Origin: Corallococcus caeni
Lineage (GTDB): Bacteria; Myxococcota; Myxococcia; Myxococcales; Myxococcaceae
Assembly: GCF_036245865.1 (NCBI RefSeq)
Contig: NZ_BTTW01000005.1
Span: forward strand, 558,001 to 622,000
DNA length: 64,000 nt
Reading direction: 5' to 3'
Shown: positions 17,422 through 27,020 of the stretch, piece by piece
Position numbering within the stretch: the first letter of the stretch is position 1
How the letters are laid out: each line of letters opens with the position of its first letter
Translations under genes and position numbers: made by a program
The notes under the pieces: generated by a model
Told to the model about the DNA's origin: nothing
The model's input: the letters and a program-made list of their open reading frames with translations, nothing else
Databases searched by the model: none

Positions 17422-19929
17422 ATGACACCCACCGTTTCACGGCTGGACCGTCTCAAGCAGCGTGTCACCGGCACGGCGTTGGGGGCCCTAGGGCTCCTGG
17501 CGTTGTTCGGAGGAACCCCCGCTCGCGCGAGCGAGGCGGACCTCAAGCTCCCCGACTTCAGCTCCGTCACCTTCTTCGGAGGCTTTGACGGACGGCAGCT
17601 GTTGATGTCCGGCATCGCCGTCTGCGTCCTGGGCCTCGTCTTCGGCTTCCTGCAGTACGCGAGCCTCCAGAAGCTGCCCGTGCACCGGGCGATGCTGGAG
17701 ATCTCCGAGCTCATCTACGAGACGTGCAAGACGTACCTGATGACGCAGCTGAAGTTCATTGGCGTCCTCTGGGTGCTCATCGCGGTGGTGATGGTGGGCT
17801 ACTTCGGCTTCCTCCAGCACATGGAGCCCGGCCGGGTGGCCATCATCCTGCTGGCCAGCCTCGTGGGCATCGCCGGCAGCTGCGGCGTGGCCTGGTTCGG
17901 CATCCGGGTGAACACCTTCGCCAACAGCCGCACCGCGTTCGCGTCGCTGCGCGGCAAGCCCTATCCCACGTATGCCATCCCGCTGCAGGCGGGCATGTCC
18001 ATTGGCATGGTGCTCATCAGCACGGAGCTGATGCTGATGCTGTTCATCCTGCTGTTCGTCCCGCCGGACTTCGCGGGCGCGTGTTTCATCGGCTTCGCCA
18101 TCGGTGAGTCGCTGGGCGCCTCCGCGCTGCGCATCGCGGGCGGCATCTTCACGAAGATCGCCGACATCGGGTCGGACCTGATGAAGATCGTCTTCAAGAT
18201 CAAGGAGGACGACGCGCGCAACCCGGGCGTCATCGCGGACTGCACCGGCGACAACGCGGGCGACAGCGTGGGCCCCTCCGCGGACGGCTTCGAGACCTAC
18301 GGCGTCACCGGCGTGGCGCTCATCACGTTCATCCTCCTGGCGGTGGAGGCCCAGTACCGGGTGCAGCTCCTGGTGTGGATCTTCATGATGCGCATCGTGA
18401 TGGTGGTGGCGTCGCTGGCGTCGTACTGGATCAACAACGCCATCCAGGGCGCGCGCTACAGGAACGCGGACCACATGAACTTCGAGGCGCCGCTCACCTT
18501 CCTGGTGTGGCTGACGTCCATCGTGTCCGTGGCGCTGACGTTCCTCATCAGCTACCTGCTCATCCCGGACATCGGCGGGGACGACACCCTCTGGGTGAAG
18601 CTGTCCGCCATCATCACCTGCGGCACGCTGGCGGGCGCCATCATCCCGGAGGCCATCAAGGTCTTCACCTCCACGGAGAGCCGCCACGTGCGCGAGGTGG
18701 TGACGGCCAGCCGCGAGGGTGGCGCGTCCCTCAACGTCATCTCCGGCCTGGTGGCGGGCAACTTCTCCGCGTACTGGATGGGCCTCATCATCGCGGGGCT
18801 GATGGGCCTGGCGTATGGGTTCAGCACCCTGGGCGTGGGCGCGCTGATGATTGCCCCGGCGGTGTTCGCGTTCGGCCTGGTGGCGTTCGGCTTCCTGGGC
18901 ATGGGCCCGGTCACCATCGCCGTGGACTCCTATGGCCCGGTGACGGACAACGCGCAGAGCGTCTACGAGCTGTCCCTCATCGAGAACGTCCCTGACGTGA
19001 AGGAGGAGGTGCGCAGGGACTTCGGCTTCACGCCGGACTTCGACAAGGGCAAGGAGTTCCTGGAGGAGAACGACGGCGCGGGCAACACGTTCAAGGCCAC
19101 CGCGAAGCCGGTGCTCATCGGCACGGCGGTGGTGGGCGCCACGACGATGATCTTCTCCATTATCGTGCTGCTGGTGGGCATCACGCGGGCCGCCAACGGC
19201 CAGCAGGTGCTCAACGCGGTCAACGCGCAGAACCTGTCCCTCCTGCACGCGCCCTTCCTGCTGGGCCTCATCACCGGCGGCGCCATCATCTACTGGTTCT
19301 CCGGCGCCTCCATGCAGGCGGTGTCCACGGGCGCCTACCGCGCGGTGGAGTTCATCAAGGCCAACATCCAGCTGGAGGGCGTGGAGAAGGCCAGCGTGTC
19401 CGACTCCAAGAAGGTGGTGGAGATCTGCACCCAGTACGCGCAGAAGGGGATGATCAACATCTTCCTCGTGGTGTTCTTCAGCACGCTCGCGTTCGCGTGC
19501 CTGGAGCCCTACTTCTTCGTGGGCTACCTCATCTCCATCGCCATCTTCGGTCTGTATCAGGCCGTGTTCATGGCCAACGCCGGCGGCGCCTGGGACAACG
19601 CGAAGAAGCTGGTGGAGACGGAGCTGAAGGCCAAGGGCACGGAGCTGCACGCCGCCACGGTGGTGGGCGACACGGTGGGCGACCCGTTCAAGGACACGTC
19701 CTCCGTCGCGCTCAACCCGGTCATCAAGTTCACCACGCTGTTCGGCCTGCTCGCGGTGGAGCTGTCCGTGGAGCTGGAGGCCGCCGGCCAGGGCACGCTC
19801 CTGCGCGTGCTGTCCGCGGTGTTCTTCGTCCTGTCCACGGTGTTCGTCTACCGCAGCTTCTACGGCATGCGCATCGAGAGCGCTGGCCCCACGAAGCTGG
19901 AGTCCAGCGCGCAGGTGAAGACCGCCTGA
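17422..19929 (+). CDS. hppA: Membrane-bound proton-translocating pyrophosphatase, divergent type
   Basis: 835 aa, about 16 membrane helices. It hydrolyses pyrophosphate and pumps H+ (or Na+) across the membrane. The substrate-site signature is present but altered: VIADCTGDNAGDSVG around Asp273-Asp281, where most family members read DNVGDNVGDCAG; all acidic residues are kept (D273, D277, D281, D288, E291). The C-terminal signature GDTVGDPFKDTSS and GGAWDNAKK are canonical. GNTFKATAK carries Lys at the position that distinguishes K+-independent enzymes. An N-terminal extension of about 40 residues looks like a signal peptide (LGALGLLALFGGTPARAS). ATG chosen over an upstream in-frame TTG at 17413. 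Confidence 0.92.
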   Translation: MTPTVSRLDRLKQRVTGTALGALGLLALFGGTPARASEADLKLPDFSSVTFFGGFDGRQLLMSGIAVCVLGLVFGFLQYASLQKLPVHRAMLEISELIYETCKTYLMTQLKFIGVLWVLIAVVMVGYFGFLQHMEPGRVAIILLASLVGIAGSCGVAWFGIRVNTFANSRTAFASLRGKPYPTYAIPLQAGMSIGMVLISTELMLMLFILLFVPPDFAGACFIGFAIGESLGASALRIAGGIFTKIADIGSDLMKIVFKIKEDDARNPGVIADCTGDNAGDSVGPSADGFETYGVTGVALITFILLAVEAQYRVQLLVWIFMMRIVMVVASLASYWINNAIQGARYRNADHMNFEAPLTFLVWLTSIVSVALTFLISYLLIPDIGGDDTLWVKLSAIITCGTLAGAIIPEAIKVFTSTESRHVREVVTASREGGASLNVISGLVAGNFSAYWMGLIIAGLMGLAYGFSTLGVGALMIAPAVFAFGLVAFGFLGMGPVTIAVDSYGPVTDNAQSVYELSLIENVPDVKEEVRRDFGFTPDFDKGKEFLEENDGAGNTFKATAKPVLIGTAVVGATTMIFSIIVLLVGITRAANGQQVLNAVNAQNLSLLHAPFLLGLITGGAIIYWFSGASMQAVSTGAYRAVEFIKANIQLEGVEKASVSDSKKVVEICTQYAQKGMINIFLVVFFSTLAFACLEPYFFVGYLISIAIFGLYQAVFMANAGGAWDNAKKLVETELKAKGTELHAATVVGDTVGDPFKDTSSVALNPVIKFTTLFGLLAVELSVELEAAGQGTLLRVLSAVFFVLSTVFVYRSFYGMRIESAGPTKLESSAQVKTA

Positions 19930-19944
19930 GTTACTGCTCGCGAC

Positions 19945-19991
19945 GGCGGCGGGAGCCCCCAAGGCCCCGCCGCCCGGGCTCAAGCCCGTTT
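19945..19991 (+). terminator. Two stacked hairpins after hppA
   Basis: GGCGGCGGG / CCCGCCGCC (19945-19953, 19966-19974), then a compact CGGGCT-CA-AGCCCG hairpin (19975-19988) followed by TTT. It sits between the convergent hppA and the gene ending at 19991 and would terminate hppA transcription. Confidence 0.55.
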
Positions 19992-20545
19992 CAGGCCCCG
20001 ATGCCCTCGGGGTCCGTGGCCAGCTCCCCGCCCAGGTGCATGCCCGTCTGGCAGCGGTAGTCCGTCACCAGCGACGCGGCCAGCACCTTCACGCCCAGCA
20101 GCACGTGCAGCGCGGCCGCCACGGGCGAGCGCTTCGCGTACCCCAGCACGAAGGGCGCCAGCACCGCGCCCAGGCCGTAGGCGTAGTCCGCCAGCTCGTG
20201 CGCTTCGATGGGGATGAGCTTCGTGAGGCTCAGCCGGTAGTCCGTGAGGAGCGACACGCCCACCGCGGCACCGCCCAGGGCCCAGCCGGCCGCCTTCGCC
20301 GCGCGGTCGCCGGACGCGCTCCCCACCGCCACCAGCGCCGCCCCACCCACGTAGTCCAGCACCGAGTGGAGGTCCTGCGACACCCAGCGGCGCAGCGGCA
20401 GCCGACCCCACAGGGGACGCGACAGGATGCCCGCCGCCGCGCTGTGGTCCCTCATGCGGCGCCACTCGCGGCGCACGGCGCCCTCCGAGCGCGGGGGGAC
20501 GGGGGGCAGCACCGGCGCTGGCTCCAGGCCTCGGACCTCGTACAT
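19991..20545 (-). CDS. Integral membrane protein with two LTDYR-type repeats
   Basis: 184 aa from the ATG at 20545 (Shine-Dalgarno GAGAGGAG); the frame is open upstream, but that part is shadow sequence. After a Pro-rich, basic N-terminus there are about four hydrophobic helices in two similar halves: DYVGGAALVAVG...LLTDYRLSL and DYAYGLGAVLAPFVLG...LVTDYRCQT. The internal duplication ending in TDYR resembles SPW-repeat-like membrane proteins. Function unknown. Convergent with hppA, with the hppA terminator between them. Confidence 0.68.
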   Translation of the reverse strand: MYEVRGLEPAPVLPPVPPRSEGAVRREWRRMRDHSAAAGILSRPLWGRLPLRRWVSQDLHSVLDYVGGAALVAVGSASGDRAAKAAGWALGGAAVGVSLLTDYRLSLTKLIPIEAHELADYAYGLGAVLAPFVLGYAKRSPVAAALHVLLGVKVLAASLVTDYRCQTGMHLGGELATDPEGIGA

Positions 20546-20823
20546 GACGTGACTCCTCTCCCGGCCGTCGTGGCCTTGCCGGAACGGTAGCCACGCCCCC
20601 AGGCCCGGGCGCCGGGCCCGTCCCTCCCCCTCGCCCGCCTGCCTGCGACGGCGGAGGGGCCCTGCGGACCACCCATTGAACTGTTGGCTGCCGAGCAGGG
20701 GGGCTTCCACCCACCCTGCCCCGCCGGGCAGACTGCGGTCCGCACTCAGGTCCTCACATTTCGAGAGGACTGGCCGCCTCGCGCGGTGGGTGCCCCGCCC
20801 CACCAACAAAGAGAAGACGATTC

Positions 20824-21030
20824 ATGGCTACCGGTACCGTGAAGTGGTTCAACGATGCGAAGGGCTTTGGCTTCATCACGCAGGACGGCGGTGGTGAGGA
20901 CGTGTTCTGCCACCACAGCGCCATCAACATGGACGGCTTCCGCACCCTGGCCGAAGGCCAGAAGGTGGAGTTCGAGGTGACGCGCGGCCCCAAGGGCCTG
21001 CAGGCACAGAACGTCCGCGCAGCGGGTTGA
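20824..21030 (+). CDS. Cold-shock domain protein (CspA family)
   Basis: 68 aa single cold-shock domain that binds single-stranded RNA/DNA. RNP1 is KGFGFITQ and RNP2 is DVFCHHSAI; the usual DVFVHFSAI has changed to Cys/His here. [15 protein letters not shown] is nearly invariant in the family. The ATG follows AAGAGAAGACGATTC. The roughly 280-bp upstream gap is long enough for the structured leader typical of cold-shock genes, but I could not define one. A strong terminator follows. Confidence 0.95.
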   Translation: MATGTVKWFNDAKGFGFITQDGGGEDVFCHHSAINMDGFRTLAEGQKVEFEVTRGPKGLQAQNVRAAG

Positions 21031-21063
21031 TAACACCCCGCTCCGGGTCAGCCTGGAGTCACG

Positions 21064-21105
21064 GAAGCCCGGTCCCGCTCACGCGGACCGGGCTTCTTCA
21101 TTTTT
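21064..21105 (+). terminator. Rho-independent terminator after the cold-shock gene
   Basis: GAAGCCCGGTCCCGC (21064-21078) pairs with GCGGACCGGGCTTC (21083-21096) around a TCAC loop with a single bulge, followed by TTCATTTTT. Confidence 0.88.
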
Positions 21106-21233
21106 ACAACGTCCCAAGAAGGAAAAACACGCAATCCCTTTCAAACCTTCCAACCTCCAAGGAATCACCGGGGGGGCTGTGAAAGTCCGAAAGACGTCTG
21201 TTAGGCTTTGCACCTGCGAGGGAGGGCGCACCC

Positions 21234-21647
21234 ATGTTCGAAGTCACCAACGATGTCAGCCGTCGGACCATCACTGCCCGCATGAGCGGTTTCATGCGGC
21301 CCAACGAGATGAAGGAGTACGTGGCCGTCTACAAGAAGGCCACGGACAGCTACGGCGGAGGGCGGCACCTGGTTCTGGCCGACATGCGGGGTCTGCGCCC
21401 GCTGGAGCCGGAATCCGCGAACCTGTTCTCCGAGGTCATCAACCACGGGCGCAAGAACGGCTGCGTGATGTGCGCCCACGTGTCGGACTCCACCATCGCG
21501 CGCCTGCAGACGGCTCGCGTGGCGTCGGAAGCATCCCCCAACGACGACATCACCGTGGATTGTGTGTCGCTGGAGGAGGCGCAGAACCAGCTCGCCAAGG
21601 CGCGCGTGCGCCTGCTCAACGGCGAAGGCATGTCGGCTGCGCGCTAG
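21234..21647 (+). CDS. Small cytoplasmic protein, STAS/SpoIIAA-like (putative)
   Basis: 137 aa, no signal or membrane segment. The pattern FEVTNDVSRRTITARMSGFM - NEMKEYVAVYKKA - RHLVLADMRGLRPL - LFSEVINHGRKNGC is that of the SpoIIAA-like/SEC14-type STAS fold seen in many small bacterial proteins: beta strand, helix, strand with conserved Asp, helix. Such proteins are thought to act as regulators or lipid binders; no phosphorylatable anti-sigma-antagonist serine motif is obvious. ATG preceded by GAGGGAGGGCGCACCC. Confidence 0.65.
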   Translation: MFEVTNDVSRRTITARMSGFMRPNEMKEYVAVYKKATDSYGGGRHLVLADMRGLRPLEPESANLFSEVINHGRKNGCVMCAHVSDSTIARLQTARVASEASPNDDITVDCVSLEEAQNQLAKARVRLLNGEGMSAAR

Positions 21648-21848
21648 AGCAGTCCCGCCCGGGCAGGACGCCCGCGAACGCCCCGTCTCCGGCACGGCCC
21701 GGAGCCGGCGGCCCCCGCGGAAGACGCCCTCCCGGGACTTGTTTCATCCCCCTGTATCAAGACATCCCTGTTTCAAATCAAGGGCGCGGGTGACGGCATC
21801 GTCATCCGGGCCCTTTGTCTTGCCCGCGTGTGATTGACCACCGGACGT

Positions 21849-21890
21849 GAAGAAGGGCGCGGGGGACTGGCTGTCCCCGCGCCCTCTTTC
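21849..21890. terminator. Bidirectional terminator between the STAS-like gene and the RND operon
   Basis: AAGAAGGGCGCGGGG pairs with CCCCGCGCCCTCTT around a short loop. Read on the minus strand it lies just after the RND pump stop and is followed by a T-rich TTCTTCAC stretch; on the plus strand it is followed by TCTTTC. Confidence 0.7.
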
Positions 21891-21912
21891 ACTTCAAGGC
21901 CCTCTGTCCGCT

Positions 21913-24900
21913 TCAGGCCGCGCGGTCGTGCGCGGCGGGCGCGTCCACGGGCGGCGCCGGGAGCGTCCCTTCTTCCGTGCGGGGCTTCTTCTTGCGGAAG
22001 GACAGCTTCTCCATGGCCGCGAACACCACCGGCACCACCAGCAGCGTGAGGAAGGTGGAGGTGATGACGCCGCCGATGACGGAGATGGCCATGGGGGCGC
22101 GGAACTCGGAGCCGGTGCCCGTGCCCACGGCGGTGGGCACCATGCCAATGGCCATCGCCGCGCTCGTCATGAGGATGGGGCGCAGGCGGCGCGGGCCGGC
22201 CTTGAGCAGGGCCTCGTCCACGGAGTCGCCCTCGCGCAGGTGGTGGAGCGCGCCGTCGATGAGGAGGATGGCGTTCTTCGTGACCAGGCCCATCAGCAGG
22301 ATGACGCCAATCATCGCGCCCATGCTCACGTGGTAGTTCGTGACGACGAGCCCCAGCAGCGCGCCCACGAGCGCCAGCGGCAGCGACACCATGATGGTGA
22401 AGGGGTGCTTGAAGGACTCGAACTGGCTGGCGAGCACCATGTAGATGAAGACGAAGGCCAGGCCGAACGCGATGCCGAACGCGTCGTTCTGCTCATCCAG
22501 GCTCTTCATCTGGCCGTCGTAGACGATGGCGTAGCCGGGCGGCAGGGGCTTCGCGGCGATGGCGGCCTTGAGCTTCGTGGCCACGTCACCCAGCGCGGCG
22601 CCCTTTGCCAGCTGGGACACGACGGCCACCTGACGCTCGCGGTTCTCGTGCTCGATGACGCTGGGGCCGTCCTTGAGCGACACCTCCGCCACGTCCGTCA
22701 CCTGGTGCAGGCCCCTGGGCGTGGCCACCATCAGCTGGCGCACGCGCTCCGGCGTGGCGCGGTCCTCTTCGCGCAGGCGCACGCGGATGTCCGTCTCATC
22801 CGTGCCCTCGCGCAGCTTGGCGGACACGTCACCGTCGATGGCCAGCCGCAGCTGCATGGCGAGCGCCCCGGCGGACAGGTCCATGTCCGCGGCGCGCGCG
22901 CGGTCGATTTGGATCTGGAGCTCCGGCTTGGCCGGGTTGGAGTCCACGCGCACGTCGGAGGTGCCCAGGGTGCGCAGGATGCCGGCGACGCGCTCGGCCT
23001 CCTCGTTGACGCGCTTCAGGTCCGGGCCCACCACGCGCACCATGATGGGGTACCAGTCCCCCAGGCCTTCGATGGCCGGCGGGTCCGACAGGGTGATGGC
23101 GGTGGAGACCAGGTTGGGGACCAGCAGCGCGCGGGCCTCCTCCTTGAGGGTGCCGATGGTCTTGGTGCGCTTCTCCTTGCCCACCGTGAGCACGCGCAGG
23201 CGCGCCTTGTAGACGTCTCCGCTGGGACCGACCGTGGTGTAGATGTCGGTGATTTCGGGGATCTTCTTGAGGAGCGTCTCCGCCTGCGCGGCGCGCTCCG
23301 TGGTCTGCGCGAGGTTGGACGAGTCCGGCAGCTGCAACTCGACGATGAGCTGCGAGCGGTCCTCCGCGCTCATGAACTCCACGCCCAGGCGGCTGGCGGC
23401 GCCGAAGGACAGCACCAGCGCCAGCAGGGTGAGGCCCGCGGTGGCCCACTTGTGGCGCAGCACCCAGCCCAGGATGCGCGCGTACGTGTGCTCCGTGGCC
23501 TCCAGGAAGCGGCGCAGCGCGCGGAACACGGCGGGCTCGTGGTGCTGCTCCCCCGGCTTGCGCGCCTTGGCGAAGCGGGCGGACAGCATGGGGTCCAGCG
23601 TGAAGGAGATGAACAGCGAGATGAGCACCGCCACGGAGATGGTGATGCCGAACTGCTTGAAGAACTGGCCCACGATGCCGGGCATGAAGGCCACGGGGAT
23701 GAACACCGCCACCAGGGACAGCGTGGTGGCGAGCACCGCCAGGCCCACGTCCCGCGTGCCGTTGGACGCGGCGCTCATGGGGTCTTCCCCCTGCTCCAGC
23801 CGGTGGGTGATGGCCTCACGCACCACCACCGCGTCGTCGATGAGCAGACCGATGGCCAATGACAGCGACAACAGCGTCATCTGGTTGAGCGAGTAGCCCA
23901 GCACGTACATCACGAAGAACGTGCCGATGACGGACGTGGGCAGCGCGAGCGCGGAGATGAACGTGCCGCGCGGGTCCAGCAGGAACATCAGGATGATGAG
24001 GACCGCCATGAAGCCGCCGAAGATGAGGGCGATCCACACCTCGTGGGTGTTGGCGCGGATGAGGTCCGACTGGTCGATGAGGAGCGTGGCCTGGAAGCCC
24101 TGCCCCACGACGGGACCCATCTGCGCGAGCGTCTTCTTCACCGCGTCGCTGACGCTCACGGTGTTGGAGCCCGGCTGCTTCACGATTTCGAGCACCACGG
24201 CGTCGCGGGCGTTGAGGCGCGCGGTGGTGCGGCGCTCGGCGACGCCGTCCGTGATGGTGGCGATCTCCTCCAGGCGCACCTGCGCGCCGGTGCCGCTGCG
24301 GGCGATGGGCAGCTGGCGCAGGTCGTCCACGCTGGTGAACTCGCCCATGGCGCGCACGGTCAGCTCGTTGGGCCCCAGCTGGAGGCGGCCCGCGGGCAGG
24401 TTGAGGTTCTCCGTGCCGATGCGCTGGGACACCTGGGACGGCGTGATGCCCACCGCGCGGGCCTTGTCCAAATCGATGTCGACCTGGATCTCCCGCGTGT
24501 CGCCGCCGGTGATGCGCACCTCCGCCACGCCGGCCAGCTGCGCGAGCGCGGGCTTGATGCGGTCATCCAGGAGCTTGCGCAGCGCCTGGGACGTCATGTC
24601 CGCGGACACCGCGTAGGTGAGGATGGGCGCGGCGGACAGGTCCACGCGGCTGACGATGGGCGCGTCCGCGTCCGAGGGCAGCTTGTTGACGGCCTGCCCC
24701 ACCTTGTCGCGCACGTCCTGGACGGCGGTGTCCAGGGCGGTGCCCAGCGTGAAGGACACCACGACGGTGCCCACGTTCTCACGGCTGAAGGAGTGGATTT
24801 TATCCACGCCGCTGATGCCGGCGACCGCGTCCTCCAGGGGCTTGATGACCTGGGTCTCGATTTCGCCCGGGCCCGCGCCCTTGTAGAGGGTGTTGACCAC

Positions 24901-25047
24901 CACCACGGGGAAGCTGACGTCCGGGTAGAGGTCGGTGCCCAGGCGCTTGAGGCCCATCACGCCCAGCACGATGAGCAGCAGGGACAGCATGGCCGTGAAC
25001 ACCGGCCGTCGGATGGAGACGTCGCTGAGAATCATGGAAGTGCTCAC
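21913..25047 (-). CDS. RND multidrug efflux transporter, inner-membrane pump
   Basis: 1044 aa, full length for the HAE1 (AcrB/MexB) group. It exports lipophilic compounds using the proton gradient. Twelve helices expected; helix 1 begins [20 protein letters not shown], and helix 4 holds the proton-relay pair Asp404-Asp405 in [15 protein letters not shown]. Two large periplasmic loops lie between helices 1-2 and 7-8. The first codon is GTG, with an in-frame ATG four codons later also possible. It is the last gene of a TetR - adaptor - pump operon. No outer-membrane factor gene is adjacent, so a TolC-like protein from elsewhere must complete the complex. Confidence 0.95.
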   Translation of the reverse strand: MSTSMILSDVSIRRPVFTAMLSLLLIVLGVMGLKRLGTDLYPDVSFPVVVVNTLYKGAGPGEIETQVIKPLEDAVAGISGVDKIHSFSRENVGTVVVSFTLGTALDTAVQDVRDKVGQAVNKLPSDADAPIVSRVDLSAAPILTYAVSADMTSQALRKLLDDRIKPALAQLAGVAEVRITGGDTREIQVDIDLDKARAVGITPSQVSQRIGTENLNLPAGRLQLGPNELTVRAMGEFTSVDDLRQLPIARSGTGAQVRLEEIATITDGVAERRTTARLNARDAVVLEIVKQPGSNTVSVSDAVKKTLAQMGPVVGQGFQATLLIDQSDLIRANTHEVWIALIFGGFMAVLIILMFLLDPRGTFISALALPTSVIGTFFVMYVLGYSLNQMTLLSLSLAIGLLIDDAVVVREAITHRLEQGEDPMSAASNGTRDVGLAVLATTLSLVAVFIPVAFMPGIVGQFFKQFGITISVAVLISLFISFTLDPMLSARFAKARKPGEQHHEPAVFRALRRFLEATEHTYARILGWVLRHKWATAGLTLLALVLSFGAASRLGVEFMSAEDRSQLIVELQLPDSSNLAQTTERAAQAETLLKKIPEITDIYTTVGPSGDVYKARLRVLTVGKEKRTKTIGTLKEEARALLVPNLVSTAITLSDPPAIEGLGDWYPIMVRVVGPDLKRVNEEAERVAGILRTLGTSDVRVDSNPAKPELQIQIDRARAADMDLSAGALAMQLRLAIDGDVSAKLREGTDETDIRVRLREEDRATPERVRQLMVATPRGLHQVTDVAEVSLKDGPSVIEHENRERQVAVVSQLAKGAALGDVATKLKAAIAAKPLPPGYAIVYDGQMKSLDEQNDAFGIAFGLAFVFIYMVLASQFESFKHPFTIMVSLPLALVGALLGLVVTNYHVSMGAMIGVILLMGLVTKNAILLIDGALHHLREGDSVDEALLKAGPRRLRPILMTSAAMAIGMVPTAVGTGTGSEFRAPMAISVIGGVITSTFLTLLVVPVVFAAMEKLSFRKKKPRTEEGTLPAPPVDAPAAHDRAA

Positions 25048-25098
25048 GCGCGCCGCGCTGGCTTGAGGGCCGCGCGGCGAAAAGGGGCGGCCGTTCGG

Positions 25099-26208
25099 CT
25101 ACTTCACGGAGACGCGGGTGCCGGGGGACAGGGAGGGCGTGGGGAAGTCCACCACCTGCTGGAGGACGGCCGCGGCGCGCACCACCACCTCGCGGTCGCG
25201 GCGCTCCAGCACCTGCACGTCCACGCGCTGGAGGGCGCCGTCGCTGACGACGAGGACGTGGTCCCCGTTGGAGGAGGACAGCGCCGTCGTGGGCAGCAGC
25301 TGCGCGTCCTGCGCCTCCCCCAGCTTCAGCATGGCGCGCGCCAGGGTGTGGGCCACGAAGCGGCCGTCCGCGTTGGGCACCGAAATCTCCACCGGGATGC
25401 GGCGGGTGGTGGGGTCCGCGGAGGGCAGGATGGTGCGCACCACGGCCTCGTCGGTGGACGCGCCGTGGCCCAGCGCCGCCACGCGCACCTTCACGCCCGG
25501 CTTGAGCAGCGCGCGCGCGCCCTCCGCCACGGTGGTGCGGAAGATGAGCGTGTCCAGCTGCTCCAGCGTGAAGAGGGGCGCGCCCGGGCCCACCGTGGCG
25601 CCCGTCTGGTCCGGGGACTCAATCAGGGTGCCAGCGAAGGGCGCCTTCAGGTCGTGCCGGCGGCGCGACGCGCGGGCCTGCGCCAGCTGCGCCTTGGCGG
25701 CCATCACCTGGGCCTGGGCCTGCGCGGCGGCGGCGACGGCGTTCTTGTGCTGCTGGTCGCTGACGCCTCCGCCGGTGCTGAGCTTCTGCGTGCGCTCGGC
25801 CGCGTCCTGCGCCATGGAGGCGGCGGCCTCCGCGGCGGCGACGGCGGCCTCCGCGCCGGCCACCTGCGCGTCCACGATCTCGGAGTTGAGCTGGGCGAGC
25901 GTGTCGCCCTTCTTCACGGCCTGCCCCTTCTGGACGCGGACCGCCTCCAGCCGGCCACCCACCTCGAAGCCAACCTGGAGGCCCTGGGCCGGGTACAGCG
26001 TGCCCGTCACCTCCTCCGACTGCGAGGCCTGCACGCCGCGCGCGGAGACGACCTTCACGGCCGGCATGGGCTTGTCCTGGCCAGGGGCCGCCGCGGCGGC
26101 GGCCGGCGCGGACGCGTCCGCCTTGTCGCAGCCGGTGAGCGCGAGCGCGGCGGCCACGCCCATGGCGGCGAGGGCACGGGAGGTGGAGGGCTTCGTGGTC
26201 GGTTTCAC
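25099..26208 (-). CDS. RND efflux periplasmic adaptor (membrane fusion protein), lipoprotein
   Basis: 369 aa. Signal peptide with lipobox ALALTGC (Cys27), so it is anchored in the inner membrane. Then an Ala-rich linker, a barrel/lipoyl half-motif (VGGRLEAVRVQKGQAVKKGDTLAQL), a long Ala/Gln-rich coiled-coil hairpin (about 110-175), the second lipoyl half (LKAPFAGTLIE) and C-terminal beta domains. It bridges the pump encoded downstream to an outer-membrane channel. The ATG overlaps the TetR stop by 4 bp; the pump gene starts about 50 bp further on. Confidence 0.93.
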   Translation of the reverse strand: MKPTTKPSTSRALAAMGVAAALALTGCDKADASAPAAAAAAPGQDKPMPAVKVVSARGVQASQSEEVTGTLYPAQGLQVGFEVGGRLEAVRVQKGQAVKKGDTLAQLNSEIVDAQVAGAEAAVAAAEAAASMAQDAAERTQKLSTGGGVSDQQHKNAVAAAAQAQAQVMAAKAQLAQARASRRRHDLKAPFAGTLIESPDQTGATVGPGAPLFTLEQLDTLIFRTTVAEGARALLKPGVKVRVAALGHGASTDEAVVRTILPSADPTTRRIPVEISVPNADGRFVAHTLARAMLKLGEAQDAQLLPTTALSSSNGDHVLVVSDGALQRVDVQVLERRDREVVVRAAAVLQQVVDFPTPSLSPGTRVSVK

Positions 26209-26963
26209 GGGCGTTTCCTTGGCGGACGGTGCGGGTTGGCCGCGCGGGCGTGGCGCCGGCGCGTGGAGGGCGGGGAAGAGGGCCGCGCGTAGGCGGCGGC
26301 CTGGGGCACGGGCTCACGCGGCAGCGAGCCTTCGTGCATGAGGCGCTGGAGGCCCACGGCCCAGGTGGCCAGGTCCGGCTTCTGCGTCAGCCGGCCCATG
26401 CGCCGGGCCAGCAGCAGGTACGTGCCCACGACGAACGAGCCGAAGAGGCTGGGGTCCACGTCTGGGGTGTCCGGCTGCTGGCCGCGCAGGTGGTGGAACT
26501 CCCGCGCGATGCGCTCCACCTCGCGGTCCACCACGTCCCACATGACGGACTCGAAGGCGGTGCCCTGGCTGCCCACGATGAGCGCCGTGACGAGCTCACG
26601 CTGGTCCCACATGAGCTCCAGCATCTCCACGTCCAGCGCGGCCTCCAGGCGCAGGAAGGCGCGGTAGCGCTCCGAGCGCGTGGCGACGTCGCCGGGGCCC
26701 GGCATGCCGTACTCCGCGCGGAAGCGCTCCATGCGCGACAGGCGCTCCGTGGCCAGCCGCTCCAGCTCCTCCAGGAACCCCTCCACCAGCGCCGCGAAGA
26801 GGGCCTCCTTCGAGGGGAAGTGCAGGTAGAAGGCGCCCTTGGACAGGCCGCTGGCGGCGGTGATGTCGCTGATGCGCGCGCCCTTCACGCCCCGCTTCGC
26901 GAACTCCGCCCGCGCGGACGCGATGAGCGCGCTGCGGGCTTTGGGGTCGGCGGGACGGGGCAT
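26205..26963 (-). CDS. TetR/AcrR family repressor
   Basis: 252 aa. N-terminal TetR helix-turn-helix (about residues 10-57): ALIASARAEFAKRGVKGARISDITAASGLSKGAFYLHFPSKEAL, split here around the recognition helix GAFYLHF. The C-terminal ligand/dimerisation domain is followed by a long basic tail rich in Arg/Pro. First gene of the efflux operon, overlapping the adaptor gene by 4 bp, so it most likely represses its own operon and is released by a pump substrate. An AT-rich ATAAAACAG stretch 25-45 bp upstream of the ATG is the likely promoter/operator area, but I found no clean palindrome. Confidence 0.92.
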   Translation of the reverse strand: MPRPADPKARSALIASARAEFAKRGVKGARISDITAASGLSKGAFYLHFPSKEALFAALVEGFLEELERLATERLSRMERFRAEYGMPGPGDVATRSERYRAFLRLEAALDVEMLELMWDQRELVTALIVGSQGTAFESVMWDVVDREVERIAREFHHLRGQQPDTPDVDPSLFGSFVVGTYLLLARRMGRLTQKPDLATWAVGLQRLMHEGSLPREPVPQAAAYARPSSPPSTRRRHARAANPHRPPRKRP

Positions 26964-27020
26964 GGCGGGCCATTCCTAACCCGCTGGTCAGAAATAAAAC
27001 AGTCGTTGCTGAACGCCGGG

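Noticed and set aside
17488-19983. Open frame of over 800 codons on the minus strand across hppA
   Set aside because: His/Arg/Gln-rich antisense shadow of the pyrophosphatase gene, no domain and no ribosome site.
21847-23862. Open frame of over 650 codons opposite the RND pump
   Set aside because: Antisense shadow; the pump reading on the other strand has full family conservation.
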